Of a DNA stretch of 64,000 nt, positions 43,335 to 51,848 are shown piece by piece. The DNA is from UBA5239 sp040394635. GTDB lineage: Bacteria > Verrucomicrobiota > Lentisphaeria > Victivallales > Victivallaceae. The stretch is from NCBI GenBank assembly GCA_040394635.1, contig JBEBRW010000024.1, positions 7,855 through 71,854 on the forward strand. Reading direction: 5' to 3'. The notes under the pieces were generated by a model, which saw only the letters and a program-made list of their open reading frames with translations, searched no databases and was not told the DNA's origin. The translations under genes and the position numbers were made by a program. Position 1 is the stretch's first letter; every line of letters begins with the position of its first letter.

Positions 43335-45599
43335 CTATATGAGTTTCCAGAATCTCCGGATGATCAGTTCCAGTAAATATACCGCGGCCATCAGGATAAA
43401 CAACACGGGGGTGTGCCACAATGGACGCGAAAAATGTTCCTTGAGCTCGATATCGTCGCGGTTGAAGTGCTCCGCCGGTACCAGCTTCGAGTCGGTGACG
43501 ACGCGGACGTGCGGCAGCGTGGCGAAGTTTTCGAGCGCCGCGAGGTCGGGCTCCAGAATCCGCGCTTCGAGTTCGCCGGGGTCAGTGGCCATGGTGGCGA
43601 AGGTGAATTCGGCGACCGGTTTTTTGTCGTAAACCGCCCGGAGGGTGTACTCCTTGCCGCCTTCGACCGGAAACGAGCAGAGGATTTTGTCGTCGGCGAA
43701 CTCGGCGGTCAGCGCCTTTTCCTGTCCGCTGGATTCGAGGCGGCTGCTCAGCAGTTCGGGGTTGGTGATGAACGGGCTTTCCAGGTACGCGTGCATGGTT
43801 TCACCGGCTGCGGCGAGGTTGGGCACGAGCCAGCGGGTCTGGCGGTTCCGCCCGGTGCCGAGGTAGGAGAAAATATTTTTCCAGAAAATTTCGTAGGAAT
43901 GATTGTCCGACGGCAGGTTCATGCGCCAGCGCCAGAGTGGGTCGGCGGCCAGCACCATGCTGCGGCCGTCGCCGAAATTCTGATAAGCGAGCAGCGGGTG
44001 CCGGCGGCTGGTTTTGTCGGTATAATACGCCAGCAGATTGGCGCCCGGCTTGAGCGATTCGACCAGCGCCATGTCCTGAAATTCGGGAATCACGGGCGTG
44101 GTTTTGCCGTCCTCGGTTTTGCTGACGAAAACCGGGCTTTTCCGGCCGAGATCGGTCAACTCGAACTTATACATTTCCGGCGGTTTGTAGGTGAATTCCT
44201 CGCTGGCGCGCACCTGTCCGTCGAAACGGGTGGGCGTGGTGCCGCGCGCAATTTCCTGGAGAATCCGGCGGGTGTCCGCGTCGCTGCGGGGATCGACGGG
44301 GGAGTTCGGGTCGAACTTCACAGGGAGCAGTTTTTCCAGCGTGCTGCGTGCGTATTCCCGGGCAGTGCCGGGGTTGCCGGTGACGAAGAGTAAACCGCCG
44401 CCGCTGCGGACGAATTCGTAAATATCTTCTTCCGCACTCGCCGGCAGCTCGCTCTGGCGCATGTTCATCAGCAACAGGACATCGAACTTTTTCAGTTCGG
44501 CTTTCGAGGGGAAATCCGAACCGTAAGAAGTATTTTTCGGGAAAACCCCATGGGCGAAACGGACGTCGAGATTGACCGACTTGTCGTCGGCGAAAACATT
44601 GCGGATAAAGCGGGTGCCGAAGTCCAGCGCACCGTTGAAAATCAACACGTTGACGCTGTCCTGCGGTTCGGTTTTTTCGATGGTCCAGTCGACGGCGTCG
44701 CGGACCTCGGTACCGGTCACGATCCGGGCAGTGAGGCGGTCGGTGCCGGCGACCGTGGACGGGTAGCGGTATTTGATGGTGCGCAGCCCGGTGCCGGCGG
44801 TGATTTCGGCGGTGTGGATGATGGTGCCGTCGCGAATAATTTCGAGGCGGGGCGCGGTATTCCGGGCGATATTGCTGCAGCGCACCAGAAACGTCAGGTC
44901 GTTCTCGGTATTGATGAACGCATGGGTGGGGGCCTCGAGCTTGCGGAACCGGATATCCGGCGGGGCCGCGAGTTCGTTGGTCGCGGGCACGAAAATATGC
45001 GGCAGCGCGGAGGCGGTGAGCGCGGCCAGCACGGACTCCTGTGTCGTCTGCGAGGTATCGATGCCGTCCGTGAAACAGATCACCGCGCCGTATTTTTCCG
45101 CCTCGAAACGGGCGTTCCAGTCGATGATTGCGTCGTAAAAATTGGTCTGCGCGGCATTACTTTCCACGGATTCTTCGTCCACTCTGGCGACCGGGCGCAG
45201 GCTGGTGCCGAAGCGGTAGAAATCATAGGTCTGGTGAGCAGGATCTTTTTCCACTTTGTTCGTCCAGAAATCGATGGCGTCGTGGAGGCGGTCGCGCTTC
45301 CACTGGTCGGGCTTGAGCATGCTGCCGGATTCGTCGAAAACGACCGCGATTTTCACATTTTCCCGGTCGGTGAAAACACGCTCGGTGTCGATGCGCGGGT
45401 CGGCCAGGCAGAGCAGGATCAGCAAGCAGAAAATCAGCCGCAGCGCCGAGAGCGTGACCTTGCGGGCCGCGCTGAGCTCCCGCCGCGTGTAGCGATAGGA
45501 AACGGCGATGACGACTGCCAGCAGCAGCGCCGCGGCCGCCAGTCCCCACCAGCCGCCGGGGAAATTCCATTGAAACTGCTCCGTAATCCTCTCCATCAT
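43335..45599 (-). CDS. vWA-domain membrane protein with amidotransferase-like domain
   Basis: A 754-residue membrane protein. Two membrane segments near the N-terminus (about 16-35 and 46-66) precede a von Willebrand A domain with the metal site DESGS in KIAVVFDESGSMLKP. The central part (about 330-560) looks like a class I glutamine amidotransferase-like fold common to these proteins, with VLLLMNMRQ and GGGLLFVTGNPG. The C-terminus ends in another membrane helix. It overlaps the upstream gene by 4 bp (ATGATGGA). Such proteins may coordinate complexes with MoxR; the target is unknown. Confidence 0.8.
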   Translation of the reverse strand: MMERITEQFQWNFPGGWWGLAAAALLLAVVIAVSYRYTRRELSAARKVTLSALRLIFCLLILLCLADPRIDTERVFTDRENVKIAVVFDESGSMLKPDQWKRDRLHDAIDFWTNKVEKDPAHQTYDFYRFGTSLRPVARVDEESVESNAAQTNFYDAIIDWNARFEAEKYGAVICFTDGIDTSQTTQESVLAALTASALPHIFVPATNELAAPPDIRFRKLEAPTHAFINTENDLTFLVRCSNIARNTAPRLEIIRDGTIIHTAEITAGTGLRTIKYRYPSTVAGTDRLTARIVTGTEVRDAVDWTIEKTEPQDSVNVLIFNGALDFGTRFIRNVFADDKSVNLDVRFAHGVFPKNTSYGSDFPSKAELKKFDVLLLMNMRQSELPASAEEDIYEFVRSGGGLLFVTGNPGTAREYARSTLEKLLPVKFDPNSPVDPRSDADTRRILQEIARGTTPTRFDGQVRASEEFTYKPPEMYKFELTDLGRKSPVFVSKTEDGKTTPVIPEFQDMALVESLKPGANLLAYYTDKTSRRHPLLAYQNFGDGRSMVLAADPLWRWRMNLPSDNHSYEIFWKNIFSYLGTGRNRQTRWLVPNLAAAGETMHAYLESPFITNPELLSSRLESSGQEKALTAEFADDKILCSFPVEGGKEYTLRAVYDKKPVAEFTFATMATDPGELEARILEPDLAALENFATLPHVRVVTDSKLVPAEHFNRDDIELKEHFSRPLWHTPVLFILMAAVYLLELIIRRFWKLI

Positions 45600-48082
45600 T
45601 TACCTTTCTGCTGTTCGGGGTTGGAAAGCCGTTCGAAATATTCGGCGGTGGCTTTGCGGTATTTCGGCGGGACGTCGCCGGCGTTGAAAATATAAACCCG
45701 CATGTCGCGTTTGAGCTCCACCAGCAGCCCCGCAATCAGCGAAACCACGTGCGAAGTATTCTCGGAAATCTCCTTGTAAGCAGCGGCGGCGCCGCTTCCT
45801 TCGCCCTCGGCCGAAACGGTGCTGACGGCGGCACGGCTCCGGTCACGGGCGGCCTCGATATTTTTCTTGAATTCGGGCTTGGAAGCGTCCTCGGCCAGCT
45901 GGTCCAGCGCCAGCGAAACATCTTCCAGCAGTTTCTTCATTTCGTCCATCACTTCGGCGGCTTCAGCGGGCGGGAGTTCTTCCGGATTTTTCGCCGCGTA
46001 CTTGAGCTGGCGCGACTGCTCGTTGAGTTTGCCGGCGGCGGACTCCAGAAATTGAGCGAGATCCTGCCCGTCCATCCGCATTTCATTGATGAGATCCTTA
46101 AGCGCTTTGAGTTCTTCCAGCATCTGCTCGCGGTTGCCTTTGGATTCGGCCCCCTGATTGAGGCGTCCGGCGAGCTTGCCGAGTTTACCGGCGTTGCCCA
46201 TGGTGCCTTCTTTGCCCTGCTTCCCGGCTTCCCCGGCCATTTCGCCTGCCATATCCATGAGTTCGGCGCTCGCCTGTTCGGCCGTCATTTTGCCGGATTT
46301 GAGGGCCCCGGCGAGCTTGTCCAGCTTATTACGTGCGTTATCCATGGCGAGGCGGGTGGCATCGTCGGAGGCTTTTTCCAGCATCTTCGCGGCGCTTTCC
46401 AGATTGGCGGCAGCCTTCTGTCCCTTCAGCGAAGCGGCGGAATTTTTGTTGGCGCGCAGGTTGTCGGAGGATTCGGCCATGCTTTCCGCCGACTGCTCGA
46501 GCTTCTTCTGCAGCTCCAGTGACAAATTGGTTTTCAACTGATTGGTTTTGTCCTGCAGCGTGTCCTGTTCGTTGGCCATTTGCTCCTGTGATTTCCGGTC
46601 GGGGGATTGCTCGTCTTTCTTGATTTCGTCGTTCAGTTTTTTCTGTTCCTCGATCAGTTGCTTGAGCTGATTGTGCGGATTTTTCGCGTCATCCAGTTCC
46701 GGCGGCTGGAACTTCTGCTTGTCCTTGAACGGATTTTCATCGGGTCTCTGCTGGGCGCCTTCTGCGGGCGGAGCCTTCAGCATCAGTTTGCGGATATTTT
46801 TCATGGCCTGAATCAGGTTGGCAATCGCTTTTTGCTGGTGCTGCAGACCTTTGTCGATGGCGGGTTCGCGCAGGGCGCTGACGCTGTCGTTCATGTTCCC
46901 GTGGGCGAGCTCCAGATGATTGATGATGTCGGCCGGCACGGTGCGGAATTTCGGGTCCAGCAGGAAGGTGTTGAGATTGTAGGCGAGTTCCTGCTGCTGG
47001 GCGATGATATTTTCATGGACCTTGACCGTATCGATGGGATTGTTTTTGTCCGGGTTCAGGTGATAGATTTTCAGGGCGAATAACGCTTTGTTGAGCCGGA
47101 GCTGCCGGTTCAGAAATGCGTTCAGGATTTCCATGAGGTCGGCGCCGGCCTCGGTCAGCTGATCGGCCTCGCCGGTGAAGACGTCCTCGCGGAACGGGCG
47201 GACCTCGATGAAGCCGGGTTCACTGAGGATGGTCCGCTTTTCGCCGCCGACCATGGCCTGTCCGGTCAGGTGATAACTGACCAGGTCGAAGGGCTTGACG
47301 TTGAAATCCTCCAGCGTCAGGAACGAGCCGAAACGGATTCGGCCGGTCTCGCCGGGGAGCTTTTCCGGCGGGATATTCGAGTGGAACTCGGCGTTGACAT
47401 AAACCGCGAGGGCCAGCCCGGTGAAGCCATGAGGCGATTCGCCCACGCCCTCCCAGTCCAGCTCGTCGAGCGGCTTGGCGCGGAGCTCCTTTTCTTCGGG
47501 AATGGTGATGATCAGTTTGGCGGTCTCGGCGGCGAGTTCTTTCTGCTTTTCCTCTTCGGCCTGTTTTTCTTGCTCGGCGCGAGCCTGTTCCTCCTCGAGC
47601 TCCTTGTGAACTTGATTGAGCTCGCGGTTGTGATGCATCAGCCCCACGTCCAGCCCGGTGAAAAGCAGCGCCGCCGCCATGAAAAGCAGCACCAGAAAGG
47701 TCTGCGCCGGAAGCTTGAAGGCTTTGAAAAGATGACGGCTCTCGGTGGCGTGTTCGTTTTTCAGCGGATGCTCCGAGTGTTCCAGCTCAAGATATGCTTC
47801 GAAGTGATTGAACGACCCGGCCTGGCCGTCGAATTCCCGCGCCGTGGCCCGCCGTTTTTCGTAGCGGATGATGCACAGCAGCAGGAACCCGGCGAAGCCC
47901 GCCAGCAGCAGGATTCCGGCGATGATGTTGAACACCAGATAATACTCCCGTTTCGGGTCGAAAATACCGGTGGAAAACAGCACCGCCGCGGCCGCCAGCG
48001 CACAGCAGCTCCAGAACTTCAGGCCGGAACGGTAAATCCGCGACAGGCGGTACAGGATAAATTGTTTTTTCACGGATTTCAT
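45596..48082 (-). CDS. DUF4175-like coiled-coil membrane protein
   Basis: An 828-residue protein with two N-terminal membrane helices (about 22-40 and 50-70), a third near 130-150, then an acidic, Lys/Glu/Gln-rich helical stretch (about 165-190) and long coiled-coil regions through most of the C-terminal half, with many AEE/QEL-type heptads. This layout fits the DUF4175 family found beside BatA/vWA genes. No catalytic motif. Genes before and after overlap or abut it, so it is an obligate part of the operon; a scaffold for MoxR/vWA assembly is plausible. Confidence 0.7.
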   Translation of the reverse strand: MKSVKKQFILYRLSRIYRSGLKFWSCCALAAAAVLFSTGIFDPKREYYLVFNIIAGILLLAGFAGFLLLCIIRYEKRRATAREFDGQAGSFNHFEAYLELEHSEHPLKNEHATESRHLFKAFKLPAQTFLVLLFMAAALLFTGLDVGLMHHNRELNQVHKELEEEQARAEQEKQAEEEKQKELAAETAKLIITIPEEKELRAKPLDELDWEGVGESPHGFTGLALAVYVNAEFHSNIPPEKLPGETGRIRFGSFLTLEDFNVKPFDLVSYHLTGQAMVGGEKRTILSEPGFIEVRPFREDVFTGEADQLTEAGADLMEILNAFLNRQLRLNKALFALKIYHLNPDKNNPIDTVKVHENIIAQQQELAYNLNTFLLDPKFRTVPADIINHLELAHGNMNDSVSALREPAIDKGLQHQQKAIANLIQAMKNIRKLMLKAPPAEGAQQRPDENPFKDKQKFQPPELDDAKNPHNQLKQLIEEQKKLNDEIKKDEQSPDRKSQEQMANEQDTLQDKTNQLKTNLSLELQKKLEQSAESMAESSDNLRANKNSAASLKGQKAAANLESAAKMLEKASDDATRLAMDNARNKLDKLAGALKSGKMTAEQASAELMDMAGEMAGEAGKQGKEGTMGNAGKLGKLAGRLNQGAESKGNREQMLEELKALKDLINEMRMDGQDLAQFLESAAGKLNEQSRQLKYAAKNPEELPPAEAAEVMDEMKKLLEDVSLALDQLAEDASKPEFKKNIEAARDRSRAAVSTVSAEGEGSGAAAAYKEISENTSHVVSLIAGLLVELKRDMRVYIFNAGDVPPKYRKATAEYFERLSNPEQQKGK

Positions 48083-48083
48083 A

Positions 48084-49949
48084 TCAGTTCACCGTCCGGT
48101 TGGAAAGCAGCAGTTCGGTCAGGGCGAAAACCAGCAGCAGGATCAGCAGCAGGCTTTTGTAGTCCTTGGCTTGATCGAGTCTGGCGAGCTTGATTTCGGG
48201 CTTTTCTTCGGCGGTTTTCGGGGCGATCCACACGGCACAGTCGAATGGCTCCGGCAGCGGCGCGAGATCGGACTCGCGGGTGTCGACATTGACGCTGTAC
48301 AGCTTGTCGCCGACCTTGAATACCCCGGCCCGGTTGCGCTTCAGCTCGCCGCCCGGCAGCATGAGCGGCTGCGAGGCGGTCAGGAAGGAATCGGGCTCGC
48401 GGCTGCTGTCCGCGCAATACAGCACCAGTTCGCGCCAGAATGGCAGAAATGCGCCGTAGGTCTGGAAATTGGTGTGGGCGCGGTCGATGGCGGCGGCGAG
48501 GACGATGAGTTTGCCGCGTCCGCGATTCATTTCCACGACTGCCGGGTGTCCGCCGCTGAACGACGCGATAATCCGCGCGCCGGGCGGCACCTGAAGTACC
48601 GGCACCTCGAAAAACGAAATATCGAACCAGCTTCCGGCACTCACTTCCAGGTATTCGCGGAACACCGGATGCTCGAAATTGATCATCTCAAACTCGGTTT
48701 GTCTGACCGGGTCGGCGGCGACCCCGATACCGAAGCGGTCGAGAAGGGATTTCATGCCGCGGGTGTGGCGGTAAACGATGATGACACTGGTGCCGTTTTC
48801 GAGGGCCGTTTCGAGCTGCGCGGCGGCATCGGATTCGAGTCCGGCGTCGTCGCTGATGATCAGCAGCGGGGCCTTCTCCGGGAGCTTGCCGTCCTGGATA
48901 ATACTTGAGCCGCCGTGCAGCGCCTCGCGGATGAAATCGAACTCGGCGGCGCGGGTCAGGTAAATATCGGGGGCTTTGAACGGATTGACCGCGAAGTAAC
49001 GGGTATTGTCGAGTTCGAGGTCGTCCTTGGCGGTTTCGAGCACCACTTTGCCGCTGAGCTGAGCGGGTTCGGCGGCGGGTGTTTTGAGCTTGAATTGTTC
49101 GCTTTTTTCCGAACGCGGCAGCAGGACGATTTCGCGGGTCTGCTGCAGTTTATCGTCCAGAAAGACCTTCAGGACGCAGGTGGTTTCCTCGGCGTTGAAA
49201 TTGGCTAGTTTGACGTTGAGGTCGAGTTCGAGTCCGGGCAGGGTGTACTGGGTGTCGACGGTGGCGGAAGTGATGGCGGTATTGCGGCGCGGCGCGGGCG
49301 AAGTCGCCGGGCGAATCCGGATTTCGTCCGCGTGTTTGAGGAATTGATGAGACGGCAGGCGACGCCACGGCAGGGCCTGATGGTCGGTGATCACGGTGAT
49401 GCGCTTGCGGGCGGCGGAAATCATGCCGAGGCGGCTGTCCGCCTGATAAAGCGCCTGCAGGAAGTTGGATGTGGTTTGTGAGGATTCATTGAGGTTGAAA
49501 AACGCGTCCAGCGCTTTCCTGTCCGCGGTGAATTCGCCGCTCCAGCGGACGGTGTCCGCCACCGCCGCGCCCAGCACCGGGGCCTTCGGCGAGACCGTGC
49601 TCAACTCCTGCTGCAGGGCTTTTTTGATGGCCTCCTGAGCATGCCGGGTGCCGGTGCTGAACGAAATATCGCGGATGATGACCTCGGCACTCTCCGGTTC
49701 GAGGTCGATATCTTCGAAGTAGGGCCACGCAAAGGCGAGGCAGAAAAACGCCAACGCTGCGCAGCGGCAGAACAGAATCAGGTATTTCAACAGATTATTG
49801 CGCTGCTGGCGCTTGGCGATTTTGCGGGTCAGCAGGTAAAAGGACGGAAACATTTTGATCGTCGTGGGTTTGAGCCGGAGCAGATGCAGGATGATCGGCA
49901 CCGAAAGAAACGTCAGCCCGGCCAGATATGCGGCAAATGCGAAGTTCAT
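48084..49949 (-). CDS. BatA-like membrane protein
   Basis: A 621-residue protein. The N-terminus, with AYLAGLTFLSVPIILHLLRL and a second helix near YLILFCRCAALAFFCLAFA, is the BatA N-terminal double-membrane domain. The middle holds a vWA-like fold (weak) and an amidotransferase-like region around 350-480, and the C-terminus ends in a membrane helix (LLLILLLVFALTELLLS). No full MIDAS motif is visible. It overlaps the DUF58 gene by 4 bp and lies 1 bp before the DUF4175-like gene. Confidence 0.8.
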   Translation of the reverse strand: MNFAFAAYLAGLTFLSVPIILHLLRLKPTTIKMFPSFYLLTRKIAKRQQRNNLLKYLILFCRCAALAFFCLAFAWPYFEDIDLEPESAEVIIRDISFSTGTRHAQEAIKKALQQELSTVSPKAPVLGAAVADTVRWSGEFTADRKALDAFFNLNESSQTTSNFLQALYQADSRLGMISAARKRITVITDHQALPWRRLPSHQFLKHADEIRIRPATSPAPRRNTAITSATVDTQYTLPGLELDLNVKLANFNAEETTCVLKVFLDDKLQQTREIVLLPRSEKSEQFKLKTPAAEPAQLSGKVVLETAKDDLELDNTRYFAVNPFKAPDIYLTRAAEFDFIREALHGGSSIIQDGKLPEKAPLLIISDDAGLESDAAAQLETALENGTSVIIVYRHTRGMKSLLDRFGIGVAADPVRQTEFEMINFEHPVFREYLEVSAGSWFDISFFEVPVLQVPPGARIIASFSGGHPAVVEMNRGRGKLIVLAAAIDRAHTNFQTYGAFLPFWRELVLYCADSSREPDSFLTASQPLMLPGGELKRNRAGVFKVGDKLYSVNVDTRESDLAPLPEPFDCAVWIAPKTAEEKPEIKLARLDQAKDYKSLLLILLLVFALTELLLSNRTVN

Positions 49950-50869
49950 CGGAGCCTCCTTCCGCGCCGGGTGCGGACCGCCAGATAGGTGCTGAGCGCT
50001 TCCAGTGGCACCCGGTCGGTGGAGAAGAGCACGTAATCGCCGCCACGGCTCTTGGCGGCTTCATTCAACCTGCTGCTGTGGCTTTCGAGATTGGCGAGGT
50101 ATTCCTTGCGGACGAGGTCGGGCGAAATGACCATTTTTTCGCCGGTTTCGCTATCCTGCAGCAGCATCGTGTCGCGATACGGGAAAAAACGCTCGGCATA
50201 GTCGAGCACGTGAAACAGAATGATCTCGCAATTCTTGCCGTGCAACTGATCAAAAACGGAGGTGAATTCCGCCGCGTCCGCATAGAAATCCGAGATCAGG
50301 ATCACGATCGTGCCGGGGCGCATGGATGCCGCCGCGTCCGCCAGCGAGGCGGGCAGGGGGCAGTCGAGGGCCTCGGGTTTGGTGCGCAGGCGCTCGAGCA
50401 TTTTGGTGAAATGCGGCAGTGTGCCAGCCGGTTTCAGGTAGCGGTCCGGGGTCTCGCCGATGGTGCTCAGCGTGAATTTGTCCTTCTGATTGTGCATGAA
50501 AAGCATACAGGCGGCGGCGATGGACGCGGCATAATCCCATTTGCTCATGACACTGCCGCGGTCCAGGAAATCCATTGAGCGGCTGGCGTCCATGAAAATG
50601 GCGGTGGAGAGGTCGGTATCCTCCTCAAATAACCGGACATGGAGGCGGTCGGTACGCGCATAGACTTTCCAGTCGATGGCGGTAATGCTGTCGCCGTGGA
50701 TATATTTACGGTGCTCCTTGAATTCGGCGTTGTTGCCGCGAAACGGACTTTTGTGCATGCCCGCGTAATAGCCGCTGACCAGATAGCGCGCCCGCAGCTC
50801 CACGTCCGGCAGGCGGGAGAGGAGGTCGATGTCCAGAAATTCACTGATTGGCACGCCGTTGGAATCCAA
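49946..50869 (-). CDS. DUF58-domain protein
   Basis: A 307-residue soluble protein with the DUF58 signature: EFKEHRKYIHGDSITAIDWKVYARTDRLHVRLFEE, read as HGDSITAIDWKVYARTD, followed by the vWA-like segment IFMDASRSMDF. DUF58 proteins are routinely encoded right after MoxR ATPases and are proposed clients or adaptors. It starts 4 bp after the MoxR gene and overlaps the BatA-like gene by 4 bp. Confidence 0.93.
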   Translation of the reverse strand: MDSNGVPISEFLDIDLLSRLPDVELRARYLVSGYYAGMHKSPFRGNNAEFKEHRKYIHGDSITAIDWKVYARTDRLHVRLFEEDTDLSTAIFMDASRSMDFLDRGSVMSKWDYAASIAAACMLFMHNQKDKFTLSTIGETPDRYLKPAGTLPHFTKMLERLRTKPEALDCPLPASLADAAASMRPGTIVILISDFYADAAEFTSVFDQLHGKNCEIILFHVLDYAERFFPYRDTMLLQDSETGEKMVISPDLVRKEYLANLESHSSRLNEAAKSRGGDYVLFSTDRVPLEALSTYLAVRTRRGRRLR

Positions 50870-50873
50870 CTTG

Positions 50874-51848
50874 TTACCTCACCGCTTTGACGATTTCACC
50901 CAGGATATTTTCGAGCGTCACATGGTCCGCCTCGGCGCGGTAGTTCAGGATCACGCGGTGGCGCATCACACCCGGCAGCGCCCGCATGATGTCCTCGTCG
51001 GCCACATTCAGCCGCCCGTCGAAGGCGGCGAACGCCTTGCCCGCCAGCGCCAGGTACTGGCAGGCGCGCGGCCCCGCTCCCCAGCGGATGTATTTATCGG
51101 CCACCGGCAGCTCGCCGGGACGGGTTCCGCGCACGATCCGGGTGGTGAATTCCGCCACCGAATGCGGCACCGGAATATGGCGCACCGCCTCCTGGAATTT
51201 GAGCAGTTCATCGCGGGTGATGACCTTTCTCAAACTCACCGTTTTTTCGTCGGTGGTTTCGAGCATGATCCGGACCTCGGTGGCGTAATCCGGGTAATTC
51301 ACGTTCAGCGCGAACATGAAACGGTCGAGCTGTGCTTCCGGCAGTGGATAGGTCCCTTCCTGTTCGATCGGGTTCTGGGTGGCCAGCACGAAAAACGGCT
51401 CCTGCAGCTCGTAGCACTTGCCGGCCACGGTGACTGCGCGCTCCTGCATGGCTTCGAGAAGGGCGGCCTGGGTTTTCGGCGGCGTGCGGTTGATTTCGTC
51501 CGCCAGCAGCAGATTGGTGAAAACCGGGCCCTTGATGAACTTGAATTCACGCGCCCCGGCGGTCTGGTTCAGCTCGAGGATTTCACTGCCGGTAATGTCG
51601 CTCGGCATCATGTCGGGCGTGAACTGGATGCGTTTGAAGCTGAGGTCCGCCACTTCGCTGAGGGAACTGACCAGCAGCGTTTTCGCCAGTCCCGGCACCC
51701 CGGTCAGCAGGCAGTGCCCGCGCGAAACGATGGCCGCCAGCAGCTCTTCGATCAATTTATCCTGGCCGAAAATCTTCCGTCCAAGCTCCTGACCGACTAC
51801 ATTCATTTTGCCCGGCAGTTCCTTCAAGGTTTCGGCTGCGTTGATCAT
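50874..51848 (-). CDS. MoxR-family AAA ATPase
   Basis: A 324-residue AAA+ chaperone-like ATPase. Walker A is GVPGLAKT, Walker B LLADEINRTPP, followed by sensor residues in FVLATQNPIEQEGTYPLPEAQLDRF, all as in MoxR. MoxR proteins help insert metals or assemble complexes that contain vWA proteins; here the vWA partner is three genes downstream. It overlaps the transglutaminase gene stop by 4 bp. Confidence 0.97.
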   Translation of the reverse strand: MINAAETLKELPGKMNVVGQELGRKIFGQDKLIEELLAAIVSRGHCLLTGVPGLAKTLLVSSLSEVADLSFKRIQFTPDMMPSDITGSEILELNQTAGAREFKFIKGPVFTNLLLADEINRTPPKTQAALLEAMQERAVTVAGKCYELQEPFFVLATQNPIEQEGTYPLPEAQLDRFMFALNVNYPDYATEVRIMLETTDEKTVSLRKVITRDELLKFQEAVRHIPVPHSVAEFTTRIVRGTRPGELPVADKYIRWGAGPRACQYLALAGKAFAAFDGRLNVADEDIMRALPGVMRHRVILNYRAEADHVTLENILGEIVKAVR